From NCBI GenBank assembly GCA_036493895.1, contig DASXOZ010000053.1, forward strand, positions 142,432 to 206,431: a stretch of DNA of 64,000 nt. The letters run 5' to 3'. This DNA is from Candidatus Binatia bacterium. Lineage in GTDB: Bacteria > Desulfobacterota > Binatia > UBA1149 > CAITLU01. Both the position numbers and the translations under genes were made by a program. Of this stretch, positions 29,255 through 40,100 are shown one piece after another. The notes beneath the pieces are model-generated. The model saw only the letters and a program-made list of their open reading frames with translations. It ran no database searches and had not been told where the DNA came from. Position 1 is the stretch's first letter. Each line of letters begins with the position of its first letter.

Positions 29255-31345
29255 ATGGATCCGCAGGTGCGCCAGACCGGCCCCGGTGCCTGCCCCCTCT
29301 GCGGCATGGCGCTGGAGCCGGAGACTGTCACAGCCAACGAAACACCGAACGCCGAGCTTGCGTCGATGAAGCGGCGCTTTGCCGGCGCGGCACTGCTGAC
29401 TTTGCCTGTGTTCGCACTCGAGATGGGGCAGCACGTCGCGGGGCACGCGGTGGTGCTCGATCCGCGAAGCTCGCAGTGGGTGCAGGCCGCGCTGGCGACG
29501 CCGGTGGTCGCTGCGGCAGGCTCCGTGTTTTTCCGTCGCGGCTACGACTCGGTCCGGGTGCGAAGCCTCAACATGTTCACGCTGATCGCGCTCGGCACCG
29601 GCGTGGCGTGCCTCTACAGCATCGTCGCCCTGCTCGCTCCCGGCCTGTTTCCCGCGACGATGCTCGAGCACGGCGGCACCGTACCCGTCTATTTCGAGGC
29701 GGCGGCCGTGATCGTGACGCTGGCACTTCTCGGACAGGTGCTCGAACTGCGCGCGAGGGATCGCACGTCGGATGCCATCCGCGCGCTGCTTCGGCTCGCG
29801 CCGAAAACCGCGCGACGCGTTGCTGCCGACGGCAGCGACGAAGAGATTGCACTCGAGGACGTGCAGCCCGGAAACCTGCTTCGCGTGCGACCGGGAGAGA
29901 GAGTTCCGGTGGACGGCAGCGTCATCAGTGGAAACTCGACGGTCGACGAGTCGATGATCACGGGCGAGTCGATGCCTGTCGCCAAGAGCGAGGAATCGAG
30001 CGTCATCGGCGGCACCGTCAACGGCTCGGGGTCTTTCGTCGTGCGCGCGGAAAGGCTCGGGCAGGCCTCGATGCTCGGCAGAATCGTCCGCCTCGTCGCG
30101 ACCGCGCAGCGAAGCCGCGCCCCGGTGCAGGCCCTCGTCGATCGCGTCTCCGCGCTCTTCGTTCCGTCGGTGATCGTCGTCGCCGTGCTTTCGTTCGCCG
30201 CGTGGCTCGTGCTCGGCCCCGAGCCGCGGCTCGCCCACGCGATCGTCTCGGCCGTCAGCGTCCTGATCATCGCGTGCCCCTGCGCTCTTGGCCTTGCCAC
30301 TCCGATGTCGGTGATGGTCGGCATCGGCCGCGGTGCCGGCGCCGGCATCCTGATCCGCAACGCCGAGGCTCTCGAGCGCATGGAGAAAGTCGACACGGTC
30401 GTGCTCGACAAGACCGGCACCGTGACCGAAGGGCGACCCGAGGTGACTGCGATCGTCGCGGCGCCGGGCGCTACGGAAAACATGGCACTCGAAGCCGCCG
30501 CAGCGGTCGAGCGTGCAAGCGAGCATCCGCTGGCCGAAGCCGTCGTGCGCGAAGCAGCGCGGCGCGGCGTTGCCATTGCCGACGCGGAAGCCTTCGAGAG
30601 TTTCGCGGGAAAGGGAGCCGTCGCGACGGTTGCCTCGCTGGCAGTCGTCGTCGGCAACGCCGAGTTGCTGGCCGAACGCGGCATCGATACCCAGGCACTG
30701 GCCATCGATGCCGAACGACTGAGAAGCCAGGGAAATACGGTGATCTTCGTTGCGCGCGCGGGGCTTCTGGCCGGCCTGGTCGCGATCGCCGATCCGGTCA
30801 AGGCCACGACGCCGCCGGCGCTCGAGAGCCTGCGCCGCGCGGGCCTTCGCATCGTCATGCTGACGGGCGATCATCGGGCCACCGCCGAAGCGATCGCGCG
30901 TCGCCTCGGGATCGACGACGTCGAAGCCGGCGTACTTCCCGACCGCAAGCAGGATGTCGTCGAAGAGCTGCGCAGGCGCGGCCGCGTCGTCGCGATGGCG
31001 GGCGACGGCGTAAACGACGCACCGGCGCTGGCTGCCGCCGACGTCGGGCTCGCGATGGGCAGCGGCACCGACGTCGCGATGGAGAGCGCGTCGATCACGC
31101 TGGTGCGAAGCGATCTGCGCGGCATCGCGAACGCGCGCACGCTGTCGCGCGCGACGATGCGCAATATCCGCCAGAACCTGTTCTTCGCGTTCGTCTACAA
31201 TGCCGTCGCCGTCGCGGTCGCCGCCGGAGTGCTCTATCCGTGGCTCGGCTGGCTCCCGTCGCCGGCGCTCGCGGCCGCTGCGATGTCGCTCTCGTCGGTC
31301 AGCGTGATCACGAATGCCCTGAGGCTCAGGAGTGTGGATCTTTAG
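29255..31345 (+). CDS. copA: Copper-translocating P1B-type ATPase (5' part lost to a stop codon)
   Basis: 696 residues from the first in-frame ATG. That ATG sits inside the metal-binding domain: the Cys of YTCPM lies just upstream and only the second pair, CPLCGM, is retained. The remaining enzyme is complete: about eight TM segments, a TGES phosphatase loop ([12 protein letters not shown]), the CPC metal site in [26 protein letters not shown] with phospho-Asp, SEHPLAEAV, and [19 protein letters not shown] with a CopA-like fold points to Cu(I) export. Whether it is translated depends on re-initiation. It overlaps the persulfide dioxygenase gene tail-to-tail by four bases. Confidence 0.82.
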   Translation: MDPQVRQTGPGACPLCGMALEPETVTANETPNAELASMKRRFAGAALLTLPVFALEMGQHVAGHAVVLDPRSSQWVQAALATPVVAAAGSVFFRRGYDSVRVRSLNMFTLIALGTGVACLYSIVALLAPGLFPATMLEHGGTVPVYFEAAAVIVTLALLGQVLELRARDRTSDAIRALLRLAPKTARRVAADGSDEEIALEDVQPGNLLRVRPGERVPVDGSVISGNSTVDESMITGESMPVAKSEESSVIGGTVNGSGSFVVRAERLGQASMLGRIVRLVATAQRSRAPVQALVDRVSALFVPSVIVVAVLSFAAWLVLGPEPRLAHAIVSAVSVLIIACPCALGLATPMSVMVGIGRGAGAGILIRNAEALERMEKVDTVVLDKTGTVTEGRPEVTAIVAAPGATENMALEAAAAVERASEHPLAEAVVREAARRGVAIADAEAFESFAGKGAVATVASLAVVVGNAELLAERGIDTQALAIDAERLRSQGNTVIFVARAGLLAGLVAIADPVKATTPPALESLRRAGLRIVMLTGDHRATAEAIARRLGIDDVEAGVLPDRKQDVVEELRRRGRVVAMAGDGVNDAPALAAADVGLAMGSGTDVAMESASITLVRSDLRGIANARTLSRATMRNIRQNLFFAFVYNAVAVAVAAGVLYPWLGWLPSPALAAAAMSLSSVSVITNALRLRSVDL

Positions 31346-32388
31346 AGGTGCTGAGAGCGCCAGCGGATCATGCCGCCGGTCACATTGGCGACGTCGGGGA
31401 CGGAGGCCTGCTCGAGGATGGCAACGGCCTGGGCCGAGCGGCGTCCGGAGCGGCAGATACAGACGACCGGCTTGTCTCGCGGCACTTCGTCCACGCGTTT
31501 TCTCAGCTCGCCGAGCGGAATATGCATGCTGCCCTCGATGCGGCCGAGCTCGCCGGTCAGCTCGGCCGGCTCGCGAACGTCGAGCATCGTCACCAGCGAC
31601 GGGTGCTCGTGAACCCACACCGGCTCGATCTCGGATACTCCGGCGAAAGTGCGGTGCACGGGTCCCCAGGTCGGACGGTCCGTCGAAATCGCGGTTTCCG
31701 GCTTTCCGCAGCGGCGATTGGCCGGTACCGCAATGTCGAGCTGCTTCGGATGCGGCAGACCGAGGTTCTGCATGTAGCCGACGAAATCGCTTTCGCTGGC
31801 ATCGCCGCCGATGCGCGGGTTCCAGCGTTTCTCTTCCCCGACGCTGGTCACCGTGCGGCCGCCGTAATCGTGGCCCGGATACAGCAGGCAGTCCTCGGGC
31901 AGCGAGAATATCTTGTCGCGAATCGAATGGTACAGCGCGTGCGCGTCGCCGTGCTGGAAGTCGGTGCGTCCCGCGCTGCGGATCAGCAGTGCATCGCCCG
32001 TGAAGGCCATGCGCCAGTCGCCGGTCACGTAGGTCACGCAGCCGTCGGTGTGGCCCGGTGTTGCGACGACGCGCAGCTCCACGCCGGAAAAACGGATCGG
32101 GTCGCCGTCGTCGACGTAGATGTCGGCGCCTTCGGCCTCGCTCCGGCGGCTAATGACGATCTTCGATCCAAGCGCTTCGCGAAAGCGCCACGCGGCGGTG
32201 ACGTGGTCGGCGTGCACGTGCGTCTCGAGCGTGTACAGGAGCTTGAGACCGAGCTCTTCGAGCAGCGCGCGCTCGCGCTCGAACTTTTCGAACACGGGGT
32301 CGATGAGCAGCGCCTCGCGCGTTCGCTCGTCGCCCAGCAGGTAGGTGTAAGTGGAGGAGACGGGGTCGAACAGCTGGCGGAAGATCAT
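31342..32388 (-). CDS. Persulfide dioxygenase-rhodanese fusion (ETHE1-like)
   Basis: 348 residues. Residues 1-240 are a metallo-beta-lactamase fold with THVHADH and [11 protein letters not shown], and residues [18 protein letters not shown]; this pattern is the mononuclear iron persulfide dioxygenase. Residues 250-348 are a rhodanese domain with active-site CRSGRRS. Fusions like this oxidise glutathione persulfide to sulfite and pass sulfane sulfur to form thiosulfate, detoxifying sulfide. I start at the ATG 32388; a longer open frame upstream has no conserved sequence. It is divergent from a toxin-antitoxin pair. Confidence 0.88.
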   Translation of the reverse strand: MIFRQLFDPVSSTYTYLLGDERTREALLIDPVFEKFERERALLEELGLKLLYTLETHVHADHVTAAWRFREALGSKIVISRRSEAEGADIYVDDGDPIRFSGVELRVVATPGHTDGCVTYVTGDWRMAFTGDALLIRSAGRTDFQHGDAHALYHSIRDKIFSLPEDCLLYPGHDYGGRTVTSVGEEKRWNPRIGGDASESDFVGYMQNLGLPHPKQLDIAVPANRRCGKPETAISTDRPTWGPVHRTFAGVSEIEPVWVHEHPSLVTMLDVREPAELTGELGRIEGSMHIPLGELRKRVDEVPRDKPVVCICRSGRRSAQAVAILEQASVPDVANVTGGMIRWRSQHL

Positions 32389-32571
32389 GAACCCGACTAC
32401 CACGGCGCCCGCGCCCAGGCGATGCCGAAGCACCGGAGCCGCAGCCGCTTCAACTTCCGGGAGGCCCACCAAGGTCGGGTGGAACTCGCAGCGGCGCGTC
32501 GAAGTCTCGTTCCACTTCGAAAACCACCTCCGTCGATTTCCCTTCATCCATTACCAAGGTACTCTACTTTC

Positions 32572-32835
32572 ATGGCACTGCCTCAATCCAGGGTCACCGC
32601 ACAGGGCCAGATCTCGGTCCCGGCCGAAGTACGCCGGAAACTGGGCATCGGCCCCGGATCCATCCTCGAATGGGACGAAGACGGGGAACGCATGGTCGTG
32701 CGGAAGGCCGGACGGTTCTCCTCACTCGAGATCCACAACGCGCTCTTTGCCAAGCGACGCGTCAAGCCTCGCAAGCTGCAGGACTCGAAGGTCGCCGTCG
32801 CCCGGCACCTCCAAGAGAAGAATGCGCGCCGTTGA
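32572..32835 (+). CDS. AbrB/SpoVT-type antitoxin (VapB-like)
   Basis: 87 residues. The swapped-hairpin DNA-binding fold is visible (SRVTAQGQISVPAEVRRKLGIGPGSILEWDEDG). The tail is Lys/Arg-rich and probably binds the toxin. The toxin gene begins inside the last codons (14-base overlap), the normal vapBC arrangement. An imperfect AAGGTA...TACTTT inverted repeat lies just before the start (about 32556-32570) and could be its operator. Confidence 0.88.
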   Translation: MALPQSRVTAQGQISVPAEVRRKLGIGPGSILEWDEDGERMVVRKAGRFSSLEIHNALFAKRRVKPRKLQDSKVAVARHLQEKNARR

Positions 32836-33202
32836 CAGCAACGTTCTCGTGCGTCTCATCACGCGGGACGATGAAAAGCAGGTCGCGTCGGCGGAATCGT
32901 TCGTCGAAAAAGGAGCGTGGGTGTCCCATCTCGTGCTCGCCGAGACGACCTGGGTGCTCTCGGCGGCGTACGAGTTGGAGCACGCCGACATCGCTACAGC
33001 GGTCGAGATGCTGCTCAGTCACGAGCGCCTTACGTTGGAGAATGCGGACGTGATCGTCGCGGCGCTCGAACGCTACCGCAATCGTCCCGCACTTGGCTTC
33101 TCGGATTGCCTGGTTCTGGAGATCGCGCGCAAGGCCGGGCACCTCCCGCTCGGGACCTTCGACAGGAATCTTGGCCGGCTGGAAGGCGCCGAGAGACTGT
33201 AG
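32822..33202 (+). CDS. PIN-domain ribonuclease toxin (VapC-like)
   Basis: 126 residues. The four acidic positions of the PIN site are present: Asp5 in AVDSNVLVR, Glu in LAETTWVL, Asp in GFSDCLVLE and Asp in GTFDRNL. Toxins of this type cleave RNA and are neutralised by the upstream AbrB-type antitoxin. Confidence 0.9.
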   Translation: MRAVDSNVLVRLITRDDEKQVASAESFVEKGAWVSHLVLAETTWVLSAAYELEHADIATAVEMLLSHERLTLENADVIVAALERYRNRPALGFSDCLVLEIARKAGHLPLGTFDRNLGRLEGAERL

Positions 33203-33310
33203 CCGCGGTACTTCGGGCATCTGTGCACGCCAATTCGACGACGCCGCTCTGCATTTCCCGCTTCGATCAACCCAACTGAACTTTCTTCCGCACTCTGCAT
33301 CGTATACGCA

Positions 33311-34438
33311 GTGCCCCCCGTGAGTACGGGGGACACGTTCGACATCCACGATATCGATCTGGACGGATTCGCGAGTGCGATCGGCGAGCTTCGCGAAGAG
33401 CTGCGCGCATCGCTCGGAGACGACGACCTGCGTCATCTCGCGAACATCGAGCGCTGGGGAAGGGTAGCGACGCTTGTCGGGCTGGCCACTTCGTGGATCG
33501 CGCCGAACCCGCTGTCGGCCGTGCTGCTTTCGCTCGGCAGATCGACGCGCTGGCTGCTGATGCACCACATCGGCCATCGCGGTTACGACAAGGTTCCAGG
33601 CGTCGCCGACCGACACACCTCGCGCGTCTTTGCGCGAGGGAAAAGGCGTTTCATCGACTGGGCGGACTGGATGACACCGGAAGCCTGGATCTACGAGCAC
33701 AATATCCTGCATCACCAGCACACGGGCGAGATGCGCGATCCCGACCTCATCGAGCAGAACCTCGAGGGCATCCATCGCTCGCGGCTGCCGATGTTCGCGC
33801 GCTACGCTCTGCTGGCGCTGCTCGCAGGTACCTGGCGCGCCTCCTACTACGCGTCGAAGACATTGACGGCGTGGTGGCATCGCCGTGCCCCGGACGGCGC
33901 GCCGCGCCCGGTGCCGGTGGCAGCGCTGGTCACGCAATGCCTGGCTCCGTACGCGCTGCTCCAGTTCGTGCTCCTGCCGGCACTGTTCACGCCGCTCGGC
34001 GCGTGGGCGGTATTCTCGGTGCTGTGCAACTCGATCCTGGCCGACGTCCTGACCAACGTGCATACGTTCTTCGTCGTCGGTCCAAACCACACGGGTGACG
34101 ATGTCTGGCGATTCGAAGACGCCCCCGCATCACGCGGCGAGTTCTACGTTCGGCAGGTGATCGGGTCCGTGAACTACAGGACCGGCGGAGATGCCGTCGA
34201 TTTCGCGCACCTCTGGCTCAACTACCAGATCGAGCACCACCTGTTTCCCGACGCGCCGATGCTCGCCTACCGCCGCATCCAGCCGAGAGTAAAGGAAGTA
34301 TGCGCGCGCTTCGGCGTGCCGTACCTCGAGGAGCCGGTCACGACGCGCTTCCTCAAGATGAGCCGTGTGTTCGTCGGCCGTGCGAGCATGCGCCGTCTCG
34401 AAGCGGGGACCCCGCCGGTGCAATTGAAGGCGGCGTAG
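33311..34438 (+). CDS. Membrane fatty acid desaturase
   Basis: 375 residues with three His boxes: MHHIGHRGYD, EHNILHHQHTGE and QIEHHLFPDAP. Several hydrophobic segments surround them. The layout is that of diiron fatty-acid desaturases of the FadS/DesA-like family, integral to the inner membrane and needing electrons from ferredoxin or a similar donor. The start is uncertain: GTG at 33311 and GTG at 33320 are both possible. No partner gene is adjacent. It may act on membrane acyl chains or on a polyketide/fatty acid; the position of the double bond cannot be read from sequence. Confidence 0.85.
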   Translation: MPPVSTGDTFDIHDIDLDGFASAIGELREELRASLGDDDLRHLANIERWGRVATLVGLATSWIAPNPLSAVLLSLGRSTRWLLMHHIGHRGYDKVPGVADRHTSRVFARGKRRFIDWADWMTPEAWIYEHNILHHQHTGEMRDPDLIEQNLEGIHRSRLPMFARYALLALLAGTWRASYYASKTLTAWWHRRAPDGAPRPVPVAALVTQCLAPYALLQFVLLPALFTPLGAWAVFSVLCNSILADVLTNVHTFFVVGPNHTGDDVWRFEDAPASRGEFYVRQVIGSVNYRTGGDAVDFAHLWLNYQIEHHLFPDAPMLAYRRIQPRVKEVCARFGVPYLEEPVTTRFLKMSRVFVGRASMRRLEAGTPPVQLKAA

Positions 34439-34471
34439 GCTCCTCGCTCGCGCGGCGGCCTGGCCTGGGGC

Positions 34472-35641
34472 TCAGTTGATCTTCACTCCCGCGGAAGCGT
34501 AGGAGCCGTAGAATTCCATCGAATCGGCGCAGCCGCCCGGCATCATCGTCGTCGAACAGTAGTCGCCGGTGAAGACGATGGAACCGCCGCTGCGCTTGCA
34601 GTGAGTCGGGCTGGCGCCGTCACCATAGGTGGCCGCGTCGCCCGAAAGCAACACACACAGGCTCTCGCTGAGCGGCGCGACGACGATCGCGTCCGCATCT
34701 TCGAGATTGATCGCCGCCAATACCGTTCCGCCATCGATCCAGCCCGGATGCATCGGGTCCGGCTGGCAGCCGGCGGCCGGATCGAGGCTCGATACGTCGT
34801 AGCCGCCGATGCAGTCCTGGTCTGGCGAAATCTGCCCTGTTACCTGCAGGCCGCGCATCGGTAACAGCAACACGCCGGCGCCCATCGCGTCGAGGTAGAC
34901 CGGGATCGTGACGCTGCCGACCTGCGACGAGAAAGTCTGATTCATCCCAAGGCCGAGCGTTCCCGTGACCGGCGCGACCGAGTGCGACTGGACCGTCTCG
35001 TTCACGAAGGAATATCCCATGGTCGGATCGAGCACCGGCTTGGCGCCGCCGACAGTAAGATTGCCGCCCGACGTGTCGACCTGCATCAGCCAGTTGAAGG
35101 TTGCCGAGCCATTCAGGTTGCACGTCGGCTGATCCGGCGTCACGCCGTTGGAAATCGTATTGCCGACGGGACCGGTCGCGAGGACGGTCGGCAGAGTGAG
35201 AGCCAGGTGCGAGACTCTCAGCCCGAACGTACTCAGGACGCTGTTGTCGTTCTGGGTCGGACACTGCACTCCGAAAGGGCAGGCCATCGGAATCGTGCAG
35301 GCGGCCGATGCGGGCGTGAGTGCGAGCACGTCGTTGATGCAGCTCGTGACGGCGCCGCCGATCGCGGATGCGTCGTTGATATTGACGCAGCCACCTTTAC
35401 CGTCTGCCTTGGCGATCGCCGAGTCGAACTTCAGGTCGGCTTTATCGAGGCAGATGCTGTCCACGTTGGTCCCGCTCTTGAGAGCAGCCTGCCAGCACTT
35501 GCCCTTGGCTGCCGCCTGCTGGAAGGCGGCCTTGTTCTTGGCCGCCGCACAGGCGCCGGCCGCAGTTCCACTTGCGGAAAAGGCAGGTACGGTGGCGACG
35601 AGAAGGGCGATTGTCGCCAGCACCGCGATTCGATTGTTCAT
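34472..35641 (-). CDS. Exported Cys-rich protein, unknown function
   Basis: 389 residues. A signal peptide (MNNRIAVLATIALLVATVPAFSAS) is followed by a Cys/Lys-rich helical domain (GACAAAKNKAAFQQAAAKGK, ICLDKADLKFDSAIAKADG) to about residue 110. A beta-rich part with GPVGNTIS and the C-terminal CSTTMMPGGCAD follows. The first domain resembles one that recurs at the N-termini of exported proteins in this kind of genome (recalled impression). No catalytic motif is evident. It is divergent from the acyl-CoA dehydrogenase gene. Confidence 0.75.
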   Translation of the reverse strand: MNNRIAVLATIALLVATVPAFSASGTAAGACAAAKNKAAFQQAAAKGKCWQAALKSGTNVDSICLDKADLKFDSAIAKADGKGGCVNINDASAIGGAVTSCINDVLALTPASAACTIPMACPFGVQCPTQNDNSVLSTFGLRVSHLALTLPTVLATGPVGNTISNGVTPDQPTCNLNGSATFNWLMQVDTSGGNLTVGGAKPVLDPTMGYSFVNETVQSHSVAPVTGTLGLGMNQTFSSQVGSVTIPVYLDAMGAGVLLLPMRGLQVTGQISPDQDCIGGYDVSSLDPAAGCQPDPMHPGWIDGGTVLAAINLEDADAIVVAPLSESLCVLLSGDAATYGDGASPTHCKRSGGSIVFTGDYCSTTMMPGGCADSMEFYGSYASAGVKIN

Positions 35642-35865
35642 GAGTCCCCTTGAGTCGACGCGCCAGAGACGAAGCGTCGACGCCAGCGTCCCTACAGGGC
35701 TTCTGCAGGCTTCGCAAGGTTCCAGCTGTGGCTCGGGTCGAGTGGAAGACCGCGCCCGCGCCCCCGGCGATCACGATTGGCCCTCTGCCCGTTTCTGCTA
35801 TGGCGGTGACGCCCTCCCCGGCCTGTCAATGCGAGCACTCCGGGCAGCGGGCAAGGAGAAATGCC

Positions 35866-37116
35866 ATGCGAATGAACGTGCACCCGATTCCCACCGTATC
35901 CGACCGCATCAACCAGATCCGCGAGCTCACGGCGAAAATCGTCAATCATGAGATTCTTCCGAACGAGAACGAGTTGTGGGTCGGACGCCGCGGCGGCGAG
36001 GCAACCAACGGGGCGCGCCAGCGCGCCCACGATCTTCGCGCCGGCATCCGCGACAAGGTGAAGCAGGCGGGCCTGTGGGCGCCGCATCTTCCGCGCGAAT
36101 ACGGCGGCGCAGGCCTCAATTTCCTCGAGCACGCGTACATGAACGAGGTGCTCGCGTACGCGGTAGGCGCAGCGGCTCTCTTCGGCGTCGTCGCGCCAAA
36201 CTCGGGCAACCAGTCGATCCTCGTCAAGTACGGCACCGACGAGCAGAAAAAGAACTGGCTGCTGCCGATGATCGAAAGCGGCATGGAGTCGGGATTCTCG
36301 ATGACCGAGCCGGAAAATCCCGGCTCCGATCCGCGCTCGATCCGCACCAGCGCGCGCCGCGACGGCGACGACTGGGTGATCAACGGGCACAAGTGGTTCA
36401 CGTCCAACGGCAAGCGCGCCGATTTCTTCATCGTGATGTGCCGCACCGAAGACCCGAACGCGCCTGCGGAGCGCAACGGCAAGATGACGCAGATCATCGT
36501 GCCGTCGGACACGCCGGGCGTGCGCATCGCGCGCGGCATTCCGGTCTGGGGCCGCGACAGCGACCACTGCGAGATCTACTACGACGACGTTCGCGTGCCG
36601 CTCGGCAACGCACTCGGTCGCGCCGGTTCGGGCCACCAGGCCGCGCAGGACCGCCTCGGCGCCGGCCGCGTCTACCACTGCATGAATTCGGTCGGGCAGA
36701 TGTGGCGTGCCTTCGACCTGATGGTCGAGCGCTCGATGATGCGCGAGGTGCACGGCGGCAAGCTCGAGACCAAGCAGTTCATCCAGGGTTTCATCGCCGA
36801 GAGCTACATCGACATCCAGGCCGCGCGCCTGATGACGCTGCACTGCGCCGAGAAGATGGAAAGCGGTGGCGATCCGCGCACCGACATCTCGGCGATCAAG
36901 ATCTTCGTTCCGGCCGCCTACCACCGCGTCGTCGACCGCGCGATCCAGGTCTGGGGCGGCGCCGGCGTCTCCGGCGATCTTCCGCTGGCCGAGATGTACC
37001 AGGGCGCAAGGACGCTGCGCATCGCCGACGGCCCCGACGAAGTCCACAAGATCCTCATCGCGAAGAACGTCCTCAAGGCGTATCGCGAAGGGGACGGGTG
37101 GGACTTCGGGAACTGA
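35866..37116 (+). CDS. Acyl-CoA dehydrogenase, ACAD10/11-like
   Basis: 416 residues with the complete three-domain fold: AGLWAPHLPREYGGAGLNFLE, FSMTEPENPGSDPRSI, DWVINGHKWFTSNGKRADFF, and a C-terminal four-helix domain with IQVWGGAGVSGDLPLAEMY. The position of the catalytic Glu in MCAD is occupied by Asp388 within RIADGPDEVHK. That motif is typical of ACAD10/11, which use Asp as base. FAD is the cofactor. The start at 35866 follows AAGGAG by about eight bases. The physiological substrate is unknown; related proteins act on branched or hydroxy acyl-CoAs. Confidence 0.9.
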   Translation: MRMNVHPIPTVSDRINQIRELTAKIVNHEILPNENELWVGRRGGEATNGARQRAHDLRAGIRDKVKQAGLWAPHLPREYGGAGLNFLEHAYMNEVLAYAVGAAALFGVVAPNSGNQSILVKYGTDEQKKNWLLPMIESGMESGFSMTEPENPGSDPRSIRTSARRDGDDWVINGHKWFTSNGKRADFFIVMCRTEDPNAPAERNGKMTQIIVPSDTPGVRIARGIPVWGRDSDHCEIYYDDVRVPLGNALGRAGSGHQAAQDRLGAGRVYHCMNSVGQMWRAFDLMVERSMMREVHGGKLETKQFIQGFIAESYIDIQAARLMTLHCAEKMESGGDPRTDISAIKIFVPAAYHRVVDRAIQVWGGAGVSGDLPLAEMYQGARTLRIADGPDEVHKILIAKNVLKAYREGDGWDFGN

Positions 37117-37120
37117 GTTG

Positions 37121-37156
37121 CGGGGACCGGCACCAGCAAACCGGTGCCTGTCCCCG
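37121..37156. repeat. Strong palindromic element of REP type between convergent genes
   Basis: The arms CGGGGAC-C-GGCACC (37121-37134) and GGTGCC-T-GTCCCCG (37143-37156) pair over 13 of 14 positions around an 8-base loop. No poly-T follows. I recall a GGGGACAGGCACC...GGTGCCTGTCCCC palindrome as abundant in many bacterial genomes and associated with RAYT-type transposases; no such transposase is in this window. It may also terminate transcription from both sides. Confidence 0.6.
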
Positions 37157-37193
37157 ACTCAAGCGGAAGCGATCCGGCGCGCCACGGCGCCCC

Positions 37194-40100
37194 TCACGGC
37201 ACGTTGGCGGCGCCGGGCGTCGGCGTGCTGGAGAATTTCCAATCGGTGGCTGCGTCATTGGTATCCGAGCCGTCCGGCAGACGGGACAGCGAACCGTTGA
37301 CGGTGTTCGAATCGGCCACGGATACGGGGAGTGCGGTGCCTTCCACAAGCGATACGGTGCCCGGGAACCCGGTGATCTGGGCCATCGTCATCGACCCTTC
37401 GTACGAGAGCGCGTCGATGAGGGTCGAGTGGACAGCATCGATCAGCGCCACTCCGTCCGGTGCGCCGTTCTGGATGAGACTGGTCACAGCGCCCGCGTCG
37501 ATCGTCTCTACGCCGGCGGGAACGCTGGACACGACACTGGTGGCACCGACGACGAGATACTGGGAAGCGGCGAGCGAGCCCGCGGGGCTGAGGTCGAACC
37601 GATCGTACTCCGTGTTGCTCCCGCCGTTGACGAGCACGAGCGCGATGCCGCTGAGGCTGATGGGCGCGGAGGTCGGGTTGAAGACCTCGACGAACTCCGC
37701 CGCATCGGTGCCGACGTTGTCGTAGTCGATTTCGTTGATGACCAGGCTGGTCGCGCTGCCGGGCGCCACGATGGTCAGGTCCGCCGACAGCATCGAGCCG
37801 AGGGTCGCGTCGATCTGCGCGGACGTCTCCGTGTTCGCATCGTCATAGTCGAACGTCGCGCTGAACTGGTCGGCCGGCACGAGGACGCTGGGCGGAATGG
37901 TGCCCGCATCCGCGGGAGTCAGCGACAACGCGACCGAGCTGCCGCCGGGTGACGCCGGGATGTCCAGCGTCACCGTGAAGGTGCGCGTCCCGCCCTGCAC
38001 CACCGATGTCGTCGCAGGCTGAAGGTCCACGAGCACCGGCGTTTCCGAGGTGCCGATCACGCGAACGTGCGCAACGAGATTTGCCGCTCCGAACGTCGCC
38101 GTCAGCGTCACGTCGGCGGACTGCGCCAGGCCGTTGATGTGCACCTGCGCGCTCGTCTGCCCCGAGAGGATCGTCACGCCGCCGCCGACGATCGTCAGCG
38201 AAGCCGGATCCGAGGTGGCGATCGCCACGAAGGTGTCCTGCGCGACCGGCCCGTTCATCGTCACCGCCAGCGGAGTCTGGAAGGTCGGCACGTCGCTGTC
38301 GCCTTGGCGCGCGTACGAGAGCGGCGGCGAAAAACCCGTCATCGCCGGGCACGGGATCGCGCCAGGGTTCGGATAACTCGGGCACGCATCGCACGCGTCC
38401 CCCTTGCCGTCGCCGTCGATGTCCGCCTGGTCGGCGTTGGCGACGTTCGGACAGTTGTCCGTTGCGTTCGGGATGCCGTCGCTGTCGCGGTCATTCCCGT
38501 TGAAGCTGCAGGTCGTTGTGTTCGCGTCCAGAGGGCACGGGTCGCACGCGTCACCGACGCCGTCACCGTCGGTGTCGGGTTGGACGCCGTTATCGACCGG
38601 GCGCGCCGGGTTGAAGATGGTGGGGCAGTTGTCGGTGGCGTTGGCGTAGCCGTCGCCGTCATCGTCGGTGCCGGTGATGTTGCCGTCGTAGACCGCGGAG
38701 CCGTTGACGCTGACGCCGCGGCTCGGAATGCACGTGGGCTCGTTCTGTGGCGTTCCGCAGAAGAAATCCGGGTAGACGCTGCCGACGGAGGTCTGGAGCG
38801 CGGAATACGTCTTCCCGATCTCGCCCGTCAGGCAGACCTGCTTGCTGCTGCCGCAGACATCGACGGTGTCGCAGGAGCCCGTGTCCGGGATGGCCCCGAT
38901 GGTGGCGGCATCGCCGTAGAGCGGCTTGCCGCTGCGAAGGACGAGCGAGACGTCCTGGGGTTGTGCATCGATCACCGCGCGGTAACCGTCGTGGTCGGCC
39001 TCGCTGAAAACGGCAATGTCCGCCGCGTAGCCCGGCGCGAGCAGGCCGATGGCGTCGTCCAGGGCCGCAGCGGCAGCGCTGTTGGTGGTCGCCATCGACC
39101 AGAGGTCCCGGTTGCTGAAGCTGTGATGGAGGTAGCCAGCGTTGAACTGGTCGGCGCACTCGAGCTCGCGCAGCATGTTCATCGAGCCGGAAACGTTCCA
39201 GTCCGTCCCGAGCGCGACGGTGCCGCCCATTCGCGCGAATACCTGAGCCGCCGCCGTATCGCCGTAGAGCGCAATGTTCGAACGCGGCGACCAGATGAGC
39301 TTGCTGCCCTCGGCCTCCATCACTGCGAGATCGACGGAGGTCAGACCCACGCCGCCGATCACGGCCGTCTTGCTCTGCACGATGTCGTTCGGAGAATTGC
39401 TGAGGCAGTAGAATTCGTTTTCCGAGTACGCATCGACACCTTCGGCAATGTGCGGCTCGTAGGAGTCGGCGGCTGTGAAGGTCGCGTCGGACGGCGTGAT
39501 GGCGCCCGTAAACTGATCGCAGGTGGGCGTGGGCGGGAACGTCGGCGGACTGCTGTCGTTGAGCGGGAAGTTGTCGTAGTCCACCGCCGGACGAGCGAGC
39601 CCTTCCTCCATCGTGGCCTTGTCGAGGTTTCTCAGCAGGCCGGTCTGACCGCCGCTGCCGGCGATCGAGGTCGTGCCTGCCATCAACCCGCGCAGCTCGG
39701 CCCAGCTGATCTCGTCCCCACTTGCACCACCGGCAGCCGGGATCAACGTGTGGCCGTGAAGGCCACTGCGCCACTCGTGGCGATCCTCGTAGCGCTCGGC
39801 CGTCGCGGCATACGGGGAGTTCTGGTCGAAGGTGAGGTGGTCGTGCGTGTTGACCAGGCCAGGCGAGATCGCCGCCTGCGGACAACTGATGACGGTAGCA
39901 GTGGACGCCGTCGTCGCGCAGCTTCCCGCGCAGGCGGCCGAGCAACCTGCCTGAACGATGATGCCCTGGGAATCGATCACGACCTGTCCGCCGCGGTAGA
40001 TCGTCGTCGGCGTCAGGACGTCTCCGAGGATCACCCGGCCGGCGTCGCCCGCGGTCACTTCGCAAGTGCCCGATGAAAGCGGCGCAAGCTGCTGGCAGAA

